Of a DNA stretch of 64,000 nt, positions 43,197 through 51,725 are shown piece by piece. A program made the translations under genes and the position numbers. The DNA is taken from NCBI GenBank assembly GCA_033816765.1, contig CM066292.1, positions 5,084,001 to 5,148,000 of the forward strand, in the 5' to 3' direction. The notes under the pieces are model-generated. The model saw only the letters and a program-made list of their open reading frames with translations. It made no database searches and was not told where the DNA came from. How positions within the stretch are numbered: position 1 is the first letter of the stretch; every line of letters starts with the position of its first letter. The stretch comes from Nothopassalora personata. Its lineage: Eukaryota > Ascomycota > Dothideomycetes > Mycosphaerellales > Mycosphaerellaceae.

Positions 43197-45221
43197 ATGA
43201 GCGCTACTCAAGCAGCTGGTAGGGGAACACCCGCCCCCAGCGAAGCAGGAAGCATCCGCCGTGCGCCACCACAACAGACTACCACCACGAAGGACGATGA
43301 GTCTGATGACGATGACGAGTCTACTCCAAGGAAGAACGACGTTAAGGCCGCCAAGCCAGACCTCTTCCATGGAGACAGAGCCAAGTTCGACGACTGGATC
43401 AATCAGATGGATATGTATCTCATGTTCAACCCAGTCGATGCTAATAAGAGGACTATCTTCGCCATCACGTACCTTCGCGGAAGTGCGCAGAACTGGATCA
43501 AACCTTACCTTAAGGAATACCTTGAAGGTATGGGACGATTAGACCCCACTGGAATGTTCAGGAGCTACACCCTTTTCAAAGAAAAGATGAAATCAATCTT
43601 TGGAACCTCGAACGAAGTCCAACAGGCCATACGAATCATTCAACACCTGAAACAGAAGACGTCTGCTTCAGAGTATGCCGCCAAATTCGAAGAGTACGGA
43701 CAAATCACCAGATGGGACCAGACGGCGTTGATGACTATGTTCCGACGTGGACTCAAAGACTCCGTCAAGGACGAGTTAATGAGACACGGGGGACGGATCA
43801 CCAACCTCGAAGAGCTAATGAAGGCGTCGATCAACATCGATGACCAGCTCTGGGAACGACACCAGGAGAAGAAATACGACTCCAAAGTAGGAGGAATAGC
43901 AGGATATGCTCCGGACCGCAGACCCTTAGGAGGATACGTTGCGAAGGGAGAATTCTCACGACAAAGCCAACCCTACTATGGACCACAGCCAATGGAACTG
44001 GACGTTACCCAACGAGGACGGAAGATCGATAAGAGTAGGGGCCACGGAAAGCCCTTCAAAGGAAAAGGAAAACTCACATGTTATGCCTGTGGCAAGGAAG
44101 GCCACATGGCGCGGGATTGCCGCGGTAAAAATATGGTGCGCCGCGAGCAGTTCAATATGATGCAACCCCGAACTAGTAAATCTGAGAGCAGCGTTGGATC
44201 TCGGGGAGATACCGACTATACTCGGAGAGTGGAGGAGAGAGCTAGCAACAGAAGCACGACGCCTCTCCTGGACCCCTCAGAAGGACGAGGAGGATACTAT
44301 GGGCAGCAAATGGTGGTCATTCCATTTAATGCGAAGAACCAACCACGACAGTTCAACATGATGACACGAAGAGTCGACTACGAGACCGAATCCGAGTCTC
44401 GAAATGGTCATGGAAGCCTTCATTGGCGATTCTGTTACCAAGACTCGTGTCAAATCCACTACGCCGCGAAGTCAGGCGCAGGGTATTGGCCTCAGCAACC
44501 ACGAGGAACCCTAGGAGCGACGCATAGGCAAGACGCCACGCTCAGAGAAGTGGACATCGATGAATCCTACTTCAACGAAGATGGAAGCGATAAAGAAAAT
44601 CAGGACCCAGGATGGAACGGATCATGGTCACCAGAACCACAGGAAGAAAGTCAAGAAACCACCGGGCTAGATACCATCGAGGAAGAACAGGATCCGGAAG
44701 AATCAAGCGAAGACGATTCCTCCGAAGGAGAAGAGAGCGACACTGACGACGACAATGAACAACTTACCTTCACGGTAGATGCACCCAAGAAACTGTACGA
44801 CATGATCATCTACCTACAAAGAAGGCACGAGGAATTCCTACCTAAGATAGGTGGACGAAGGAAGCTACATTCCATTGAGTTTGACAAGACACTCGACACC
44901 CTACGAGGCATGGCCTGGGGATACCCACTCATGGAAACAACCGAGAATCTAGCAACCACCGTTACAGAACGACCACCGATAAGAAGCCGAATAACAGGAA
45001 CCGGATATCTCACACCGTCAGGAACATTCGTATCGAATGAATTACGCAACATAGTGCAACACGCACGCGCACTCTACTCAGAAACGCAGAAGATCCAGGA
45101 ACGCAACAGACTACAAGTGTGGACACAGGGCAACGGGCTACAGGTTCTAGCCGAAGCCTCTAGGCACGAAGCACAGCGAACCACATACCATTCGGGAAAA
45201 GGATCAGCTCCCCAGGAATGA
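43197..45221 (+). CDS. gag: Gag protein of element A
   Basis: 674 residues from ATG 43197, the first ATG after the LTR (the frame is open further back into the LTR but without an ATG). A capsid-like region (DLFHGDRAKFDDWINQMDMY, then TYLRGSAQNWIKPYL) spans ~55-240. A CCHC knuckle CYACGKEGHMARDC lies near residue 298. A long acidic C-terminal extension (SSEDDSSEGEESDTDDD) is unusual for Gag and doubles the usual size. It ends at TGA 45219. A frameshift signal at 45194-45237 leads into protease. Confidence 0.93.
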   Translation: MSATQAAGRGTPAPSEAGSIRRAPPQQTTTTKDDESDDDDESTPRKNDVKAAKPDLFHGDRAKFDDWINQMDMYLMFNPVDANKRTIFAITYLRGSAQNWIKPYLKEYLEGMGRLDPTGMFRSYTLFKEKMKSIFGTSNEVQQAIRIIQHLKQKTSASEYAAKFEEYGQITRWDQTALMTMFRRGLKDSVKDELMRHGGRITNLEELMKASINIDDQLWERHQEKKYDSKVGGIAGYAPDRRPLGGYVAKGEFSRQSQPYYGPQPMELDVTQRGRKIDKSRGHGKPFKGKGKLTCYACGKEGHMARDCRGKNMVRREQFNMMQPRTSKSESSVGSRGDTDYTRRVEERASNRSTTPLLDPSEGRGGYYGQQMVVIPFNAKNQPRQFNMMTRRVDYETESESRNGHGSLHWRFCYQDSCQIHYAAKSGAGYWPQQPRGTLGATHRQDATLREVDIDESYFNEDGSDKENQDPGWNGSWSPEPQEESQETTGLDTIEEEQDPEESSEDDSSEGEESDTDDDNEQLTFTVDAPKKLYDMIIYLQRRHEEFLPKIGGRRKLHSIEFDKTLDTLRGMAWGYPLMETTENLATTVTERPPIRSRITGTGYLTPSGTFVSNELRNIVQHARALYSETQKIQERNRLQVWTQGNGLQVLAEASRHEAQRTTYHSGKGSAPQE

Positions 45222-45237
45222 GCGACCGGAGGGAGTT
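45194..45237 (+). promoter_or_regulatory. -1 ribosomal frameshift signal, element A
   Basis: Slippery heptamer GGGAAAA (45194-45200) is in the right phase (G GGA AAA in the gag frame). Then come a 5-nt spacer GGATC and stem AGCTCCC (45206-45212) pairing with GGGAGTT (45231-45237) including one G-T pair. The -1 frame is open from here into protease. Confidence 0.7.
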
Positions 45238-45712
45238 ATGCAATACTCAGGCTCACGCATCGACATTAAACACAGTTTTCCAGACACAAGCAATCGTCAA
45301 CGGACACAAGACCAGTGTTATGATCGACTCAGGAGCAGCGGGGAATTTTATCTCCGAGTCTTTCACAAGAAGAAACGGGTTAGCTACCCTAAAGAAGAAA
45401 TGGGGTTACGAGTTGATCGCGGTAAACGGATCATCGTTACCTAGCGTGGAATGGGAGACGATACCATTGCCACTGGCTATCCAACAGCACCACGAGAATA
45501 TTACCTTGGATGTCACTGATATGGCCAGTCATGACATAGTATTAGGTATGCCTTGGTTGAGAAAGCACAATCCAGTAATCGACTGGAGAAGAGGAGTACT
45601 CACATTTAGGGAATGCGATTGCGTTGTCGACATTCAGCCTGCGCAGTGGCAGCGTTCACTGGCAGATGAGGCAAGGAAAACAGCTAAACGAGATACAGCT
45701 TGCGCCGACTAG
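45201..45712 (+). CDS. pol: Protease segment of element A Pol
   Basis: Read in the -1 frame after the shift site. An ATG at 45218 also exists but is probably not the natural start. A retropepsin motif IDSGAAGNF (Asp-Ser-Gly) and the family's VLGMPWLRKHNPVIDW are present. The frame ends at TAG 45710-45712, shortly after a one-base insertion in an A-rich run (45671-45681). Relic D has one base fewer there, so protease and RT were once in one frame. Confidence 0.8.
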
Positions 45713-47525
45713 AAGGACAGAAGAACCACCTTCGACCGGGACAGACACTGGCGTGGGGCCGCCGGGTCACGAAGTCACTGGAAGTGATGGAAGTAACGCA
45801 CCATCGAAGAATACTAACATCTCAGAGTTGAGTATTCCCAAGGAGTATCGCAAGTGGTCGCGACTCTTTGAAGAGGAGAGAGGCAAAACCGCCTTACCTA
45901 AGCACCGCCCATGGGATCACAAGATCAACATTCAGCCAGGGAAAGAGCCTCCATGGGGACCCCTATATCAAATGTCTGAGAAAGAGCTGCAGACCCTACG
46001 AGAATGGCTGAAGGGGAAGCTAGCCAAAGGATGGATAAGAAGATCCACCTCAAGTGCAGGAACTCCATGCATGTTCGTTCCAAAAGCAAACGGGAAGTTA
46101 CGACTCGTACAAGACTACAGGAAGTTAAACGAGATCACGATCAAGAACCGATACCCGCTACCTAACATCGAAGAAGCACAAGACAGATTAACCGGATCAG
46201 ACTGGTACACGAAGATTGACCTACGAGATGCCTTCTATGCTATACGAATGGCAGAAGGAGAAGAATGGAAAACCGCTTTTAGAACAAGATACGGACTTTA
46301 CGAATTCTTGGTTATGCCAATGGGATTGACCAACGCACCCGCATCCTGCCAGGACCTTGTCAACGAAACACTTAGAGACCTACTCGATGTATGCGTTATC
46401 GCATACATGGACGACATACTGGTCTACACAAAAGGGTCCCTACAGGAACACATAAAACAAGTCCAGGACGTCTTCGAACGACTCACGCAATCAGGGTTCA
46501 AGACGGCACCCGAGAAATGCGAATTCCACAAGAAAGAAGTCAAATTCTTAGGCTTCATTATTAGCACCACAGGGATAACGATCGACCCTGCGAAGACACA
46601 GTCAATTAGAGAGTGGCCAGAACCGAAAACAGTCAAGGACGTACAATCATTCCTTGGACTAGCGAACTACAACCGGAAATTCATTAAGGACTACGCGAAA
46701 ATAGCAGCACCAATGACGATGCTTACAAGAAAGGACGTCACCTGGAAATGGGGAAAAGAACAGATTAAAGCATTCAAGAAACTTAAGGAACAATGCGCTT
46801 CAGCCCCCACGCTTCGACTATTCGATGGTAGCAAGGAAGTCCACATCGAGACCGATGCGTCTAATATGGCAATAGGCGCATGTCTAACACAGACACACGA
46901 TGGGCAGAGACACCCAGTAGCCTATTACTCCCGGAAAATGACCACAGCGGAACAGAACTACGACATCCATGATAAAGAGCTTCTAGCCATTGTTGCTGCC
47001 ATGCAACATTGGAGAGTATATGTCGAGGGCCCACCGAAGTTAACGATTCTTTCTGACCACAAGAATCTTACGTACTTCACAACGACAAAAGAACTTACCC
47101 GAAGGCAAGCCCGCTGGTCGGAGCTGCTGGGACAGTATAAGTTCGAAATTAAATATACTCCAGGACGAGAGAATGGCCGCGCCGACGCGCTGAGCCGAAG
47201 AAGCGACTACATGGAAGGAAAAGAACCAGTGCAACACAAGATACTAAGGACAAACCCCGACGGAAGTCTTAGTGCCAACACAAGAGAATTCAACAACATC
47301 GTACGGATATTAGGCGACAGGGACGAACAATTCCCTATATCGCAAGGGAAATACCAAGTACCAAAGGATCGAGAAGAAGAATGCATACGACAACATCACG
47401 ACGGACCAACTTATGGACACCCTGGAACTTCAAAAACAATGGACCTAATACAACGCAGTTTCTCATTCCCACAGATGAGACTTAAGGTGTCACGCTATAT
47501 TAAACAATGCGTACACTGCCAATGA
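45624..47525 (+). pseudogene. pol: Reverse transcriptase-RNase H segment of element A Pol
   Basis: Long open frame with linker, RT (palm motif AYMDDILVY, residues ~255-263) and RNase H (IETDASNMAIGA). It continues into the integrase zinc region HHDGPTYGHPGTSK...CVHC. Frame is +1 relative to protease owing to the one-base insertion. Its start as shown is an open-frame limit, not a translation start. It ends at TGA 47523-47525, where relics D and E have CGA, a C-to-T change at CpG. Confidence 0.85.
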
Positions 47526-48698
47526 AACAAGGCTGCGAGACACGCGAAATACGGTCACCTACAGTTCAGGACACCACCGACGAAACCATGGGACGAAGTC
47601 ACAATGGACTTTATTACAAAACTCCCACCGTCAAGAGATCAAGTTACGAAACAACCATACGACATGATACTGGTCATGGTCGATAGACTTACGAAATACG
47701 CACACTTCATTCCTGCATCGGAAACGTACAATGCAGAGCAGCTCGGATACCTCGTACTAGACAGACTTATCCGATACCACGGATTCCCTCAAGCGTTTAT
47801 AACGGACAGAGACAAGCTATTCACATCAAACTATTGGAAGACGCTTATGGGAACGATCGGAATTAAACACAAGCTGTCAACAGCATATCATCCGGAAACA
47901 GACGGACAAACCGAAAGGATGAATCAAACGCTGGAACAATACCTACGACACTACATCAACTACGCACAAGACAATTGGGTTTCATTACTGCCAATGGCGC
48001 AGATTGCACTGAACAACCACAAATCGGAGACAACTTCAACGACGCCATTTTATGCGAACTTTGGTAAAGATCCTAACCTATTCGGAACACCTGGATCCCA
48101 TCCACAGGCCGAGAGAGCAATCGTGACGACGGATACTCTTAAGGAAGTGCACAAAGAAACACGCAGGGCGATCGAAGATGCACAACGAAAACTGTCTCAA
48201 CAACGGCAGGACACGAGAAAAATGGCACCTCTGCTAAAAGAGGGGGATAAGGTCTATCTCCTTACAAAAAACTTGAGAACAAGAAGACAGACCAAGAAAC
48301 TGGATCACGTCAAGGTCGGACCATTTTTTATCGACAAAGTCATAGGACCAGTTAACTACCGCCTACGACTACCACTAGACGCAAGAATCCACCCAGTCTT
48401 CCATATCTCTAAGTTGGAACCCGCAGACGCCGAAACACCCTGCCAGGAGAGCTTCCATTTCGAACCGGAAGCAGAAAACGAATTCGAAGTCGAAAGAATC
48501 CTAGACAAGAAAGGTCAGCGATACCTTGTCAAATGGAAAGGATACGACGAATCAGAAAATACCTGGGAACCAGAAAAGAACCTACAAAACTGTCAACAAA
48601 AGATCCGAGAATATCATAAGAAAAACAAAGACCTACAAGTCAACCAGCAGGGAGTAGTTCGGGTACCTCCCAGAACTCGTCACCGAGACCCTCAATAG
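47526..48698 (+). pseudogene. pol: Integrase and chromodomain segment of element A Pol
   Basis: Same frame as RT, separated only by the TGA at 47523. Integrase core with catalytic Asp in MVDRLTKYAHF, Asp in ITDRDKLF and Glu in TDGQTERMNQTLEQYL. At the C-terminus a chromodomain (FEVERILDKKGQRYLVKWKG followed by Y and NTWEP) suggests targeting to modified histone tails. The stop at 48696-48698 lies 59 nt inside the convergent antisense gene. Confidence 0.88.
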
Positions 48699-49197
48699 CA
48701 CCCCATGTGCCTGGTGACAAGTTGAGAGCCAGACCCTCACAAGGGATATCCGAAGGAAGCAAAGAAGCCTCTTCTATCTCCTGCTCCTCGATCTCCCTTT
48801 CCTCAACGGAAATCGCCTCCTCGGCACGACGATCCACTAGATCCATCTGCTGACGCAAGCGCTCCTCGCGCGCGCGAGCAATCTTCAGATCCTCGAGAGC
48901 CTTCTGATGAACCCGCATCGCCTCCTCCTGAGCGGACCGAGACTCCTGGATTTTCTGACGAAGACGAGCCTTCTCCTCTGCTAACCTCTTAAACTCCGAC
49001 TGAGTTACTCTTACATCGCACCTTTGGCCGCGACGAAGACACTCACTACACTTCCCGGAACGAATGTGCACCTTGCACACGCGACCATGCTTTTCACACG
49101 TTGAGCATTTCTTAACCATGACTTCTCCCGCGGATTCAACGAACTCGTAGAGACGGCGGCGACGGATGGTGCTGGAAGGGCGTTGGTGGATAGGCAT
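48640..49197 (-). CDS. Antisense Cys-rich coiled-coil protein of element A
   Basis: 185 codons from ATG 49197, opposite to gag-pol, with its 3' end overlapping the end of integrase. Residues ~31-60 have C-x2-C-x6-C-x8-C-x2-C-x6-C (CSTC, C, VHIRSGKCSEC, C-D), which fits the Zn2Cys6 binuclear cluster spacing. A ~90-residue charged coiled coil follows (RLRQQMDLVDRRAEEAISVE). Close parallels exist in element B and relic D. The start lies 91 nt from the 3' LTR, so transcription would have to begin in or near the LTR antisense. A DNA-binding regulator of the element or its host is plausible. Confidence 0.82.
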   Translation of the reverse strand: MPIHQRPSSTIRRRRLYEFVESAGEVMVKKCSTCEKHGRVCKVHIRSGKCSECLRRGQRCDVRVTQSEFKRLAEEKARLRQKIQESRSAQEEAMRVHQKALEDLKIARAREERLRQQMDLVDRRAEEAISVEEREIEEQEIEEASLLPSDIPCEGLALNLSPGTWGAIEGLGDEFWEVPELLPAG

Positions 49198-49252
49198 CGC
49201 AAAGGGAAGAAGCCATACGCGAATACATGGAGGATACCGTTCGTCATAAGTA

Positions 49253-49288
49253 AGCTCAAGGGACTGAGCTAGGCTAGAAGGGGGATGG
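49253..49288 (+). promoter_or_regulatory. Pre-LTR hairpin and polypurine tract, element A
   Basis: AGCTCA (49253-49258), loop AGGGAC, TGAGCT (49265-49270), then AGGCTAGAAGGGGGATGG up to the LTR. Stem sequence differs from B and D but pairing is kept. Confidence 0.75.
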
Positions 49289-49675
49289 TGTTACGGTTCG
49301 GTCCAAACGGCAGCCCCGACCAGACACACGAAACACTGATCACTTGGAAACACGTGATACTGATCATCCAGACGCACGTGACACTGATCACTTCACGGAC
49401 TGATCAGTGTGATCAGTATGCTCAGTGGGACTGATTAAGGTGATCATACTGAGCCATAGGCTCTACGCCGCGAATCTCCTTTGTATTTAGGAACGCTAGA
49501 AACCCTTATGGTTCTGATGCGTTCAACTCATGTTACTATCTCACTGATTGGAATACAACTCTTATTCCTATCATTTATCTTCGCTCAGCTTGCTTCAGCC
49601 TCTCCAAAGAATAATACCGCCACGTGACTTGACTTATCTCTCTTTTGAGACTAGCCCTGGAACGAGACAATAACA
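49289..49675 (+). repeat. Element A 3' LTR
   Basis: 387 bp, no difference from the 5' LTR seen by eye. Followed by the TTAAG duplication. Confidence 0.95.
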
Positions 49676-49965
49676 TTAAGTAACAACTAGTATTAGCACA
49701 TTCTAAAGTAAGTACTACGTAATAATAAATACGGCTGCATTACTAGAAAAACTTAGTACCTTTACCGACATAGGTAGAGGCTACGAACAGCCTATAAACC
49801 CTACGAAAATGGAAGGGGTCTATAGGGATTCTGTCCCTTATAAGGGGATAGAAGAATCGGAGGAAGGAGAAACACCTAAATCTAGTAAAGAAGGGAGAAG
49901 CGGAACTAGCGCCGCTAAATTAGGTATAGGTGTAGGAATGAACAGTACAATCGGAATAGATGCTA
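49676..49965 (+). pseudogene. Relic H segment between elements A and C
   Basis: 290 bp of RIP-mutated leader or 5' coding DNA of relic H, continuous with 42792 on one side and 56220 on the other once A and C are set aside. Short open pieces, no motif. Confidence 0.6.
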
Positions 49966-50467
49966 TGTCACGGTCTCTCCTCAGGTGATACAGAGTGTAG
50001 GTGCTGAGAAGCCTTCTGGCCCAAGAGAGACTGGAAGTGAATGTTCAAGTTTGCATGTGATTGCAAAGAATCACATGCCCGACAAGATTCACTGCGGGAC
50101 CCAGCCCCAGCATACGATATCTCGAGTACCTGTTGAGGGATTCACTTCGGGTCTTCACTACATCACCGCCCGCGACTTAGAGAAGACCCGCGAGTACCCG
50201 AGGGGTGAATGGAAGCACGTGGAAGGTGCGAGATGTGGGGTGGCTAAGAATAAGGTTTTTGACTCACCCCAGGGCCCGGCTATTTGCGGTGATGCAGGGA
50301 CGCGCACGCGCAACGCGGGGGTTTAAATAGTCGGCCTTCCCCCAGGCCTCTCTTCTCCTCTTCGTCTTTCGTTCTGTGTAGCTACTAGACCATACCTTTT
50401 GCACTTGCACTTCGCATTTGCATTTCAGTTTTCACTCTCAGTTCCAAGCCAGGCTTTCGCCCTGACA
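49966..50467 (+). repeat. Element C 5' LTR
   Basis: TGTCACGG... to ...CCCTGACA. A 10-bp perfect inverted repeat GCATGTGATT/AATCACATGC (50053-50078) lies in U3. TATA-like TTTAAATAG is at 50322-50330. Self-primer GTCTTTCGT is at 50364-50372. Confidence 0.95.
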
Positions 50468-50469
50468 TT

Positions 50470-50478
50470 ACGAAAGAC
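50470..50478 (+). promoter_or_regulatory. Element C self-primer binding site
   Basis: ACGAAAGAC, 2 nt after the LTR, is perfectly complementary to GTCTTTCGT at 50364-50372. Confidence 0.8.
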
Positions 50479-50504
50479 CATCAACACACCCGTCCATCCT
50501 CAAC

Positions 50505-51698
50505 ATGGACACTGGAGCCGACGGTGCGCCCGAAGGCGTGCAACCCGACAACGACGCTCCATTCAACTTCAGCGAGTATGACGACGTACCTACGGACGCA
50601 GCAGGCTACGCAACGTGGACTGCCGCCAACCCCGAGCTCGCCTTCCGCCTCCTTCGACGCACGTACACCTCCTTTGAGAACACGGCAAACCAGGCACAGG
50701 AAGCAATCAACAAGAGTAACGAGAAGACTGCTCAGATCAACAACCTCCAAGGCATCCTTGATCACATCAACCGTACCCAGATAGGAGGGGGCGGTAATGG
50801 TAGTGGTCATCCTCGAGTTAGCAAGAAGGTCAACGACCCGGACGAGTTCACAGGAGACAAGAGCAAGTACGAGGCTTTCACAACCCAGCTTACTGTCAAG
50901 CTTCTAGCCAATGGTGATCACTTCCTGACTGAAGAACACAAGATGGCCTACGTCTTCTCCCTCCTTCGTGACAAGGCACTCGACCAGGTCCGGCACTACA
51001 TCGACTCTAGCACACAGTCTCTTACCTGCCCCAACACCGCTACTCTTCTCAAGGATCTTGCTGCTGCTTTTGGCGACCCAGACCGTCGCGCAACTGCCCA
51101 GCAGAACATCGCCAACCTCCAGCAGAAGAACAAGAGCTTCCTCGACTACTACTCGACCTTCTCCCGTGAGATTGGGTACACCGGCTATGACGAGGAGGCC
51201 AAGCGATCTCTGTTGTACCAAGGCCTCTCTGCAGAACTTCTTCACGCACTCGAAGACAAGGACGTCAAGGACATGACCTACCAGGAGCTCGCAGCTAAGT
51301 GCCAGGCCCTCGACTCGAACATGAAGCGTACCAACGCAATCCTCGCTGCCCGCGGTAACGGCAAGCAACCCCGTAACCCGGCTAGCACCTCCACCCCTCC
51401 GGGCCCTGTTCCTGGCCCTCTAGTCCGCGCAGCTACCGCTCCTCCAGCTACTAGCGACCCGATGGACCTCTCCGCAGGTGCTGCTACCCCTCGAGTCCAA
51501 GGACTCGTAGGTGGAAAGCTGACTGCTGAAGAGAAGCTCCGTCGCCGCCAGAATGGCCTCTGCTCGTACTGCGGTGGCGCTGGCCACATCGCTGTTACTT
51601 GCCCAAACCTCGCTGCTCGCAACGCTCGCGCTACCACTCATGCTGCTGCTCAGATTGAGGCTGCTCCAGCTGGTCCTACCAACCAGGGAAAAGCCTAG
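50505..51698 (+). CDS. gag: Gag protein of element C
   Basis: 397 residues from ATG 50505. Capsid-like region (DPDEFTGDKSKYEAFTTQLT, then FLDYYSTFSREIGYTGYDEE), a Pro/Ala-rich linker and one CCHC knuckle CSYCGGAGHIAVTC near residue 353. It ends at TAG 51696-51698, four bases after the slippery heptamer. Length is ordinary for chromovirus Gag. Confidence 0.94.
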   Translation: MDTGADGAPEGVQPDNDAPFNFSEYDDVPTDAAGYATWTAANPELAFRLLRRTYTSFENTANQAQEAINKSNEKTAQINNLQGILDHINRTQIGGGGNGSGHPRVSKKVNDPDEFTGDKSKYEAFTTQLTVKLLANGDHFLTEEHKMAYVFSLLRDKALDQVRHYIDSSTQSLTCPNTATLLKDLAAAFGDPDRRATAQQNIANLQQKNKSFLDYYSTFSREIGYTGYDEEAKRSLLYQGLSAELLHALEDKDVKDMTYQELAAKCQALDSNMKRTNAILAARGNGKQPRNPASTSTPPGPVPGPLVRAATAPPATSDPMDLSAGAATPRVQGLVGGKLTAEEKLRRRQNGLCSYCGGAGHIAVTCPNLAARNARATTHAAAQIEAAPAGPTNQGKA

Positions 51699-51725
51699 GT
51701 CTTCTTCCAAGTCGCGAAGAAGACC
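51686..51725 (+). promoter_or_regulatory. -1 ribosomal frameshift signal, element C
   Basis: GGGAAAA (51686-51692) in phase G GGA AAA, a 5-nt spacer GCCTA, then a perfect 10-bp hairpin: GGTCTTCTTC (51698-51707), loop CAAGTCGC, GAAGAAGACC (51716-51725). The -1 frame is open from the slip site into pol. Confidence 0.88.

Larger units (their letters stand above)
42793..49675 (+). mobile_element. Element A: young chromodomain gypsy element
   Basis: 6,883 bp with 387-bp LTRs (42793-43179, 49289-49675) that look identical and a perfect TTAAG duplication. Layout: LTR, self-primer site, gag, -1 frameshift signal, protease, RT-RNase H, integrase with chromodomain, antisense Cys-rich gene, hairpin, polypurine tract, LTR. 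It belongs to the Tf1/sushi-like chromovirus group by domain order and predicted self-priming. No RIP, but pol has two lesions, so this copy is probably not autonomous. Confidence 0.96.

Noticed and set aside
45218..45221. ATGA overlap of gag stop and protease ATG as a stop-restart signal
   Set aside because: A phased GGGAAAA slip site, 5-nt spacer and hairpin lie just upstream, and the -1 frame is already open there, so frameshifting explains the junction better.
49985..50326. 113-codon frame in the LTR of element C
   Set aside because: Repeated in both LTRs as part of U3; it overlaps the inverted repeat and promoter and has no motif.
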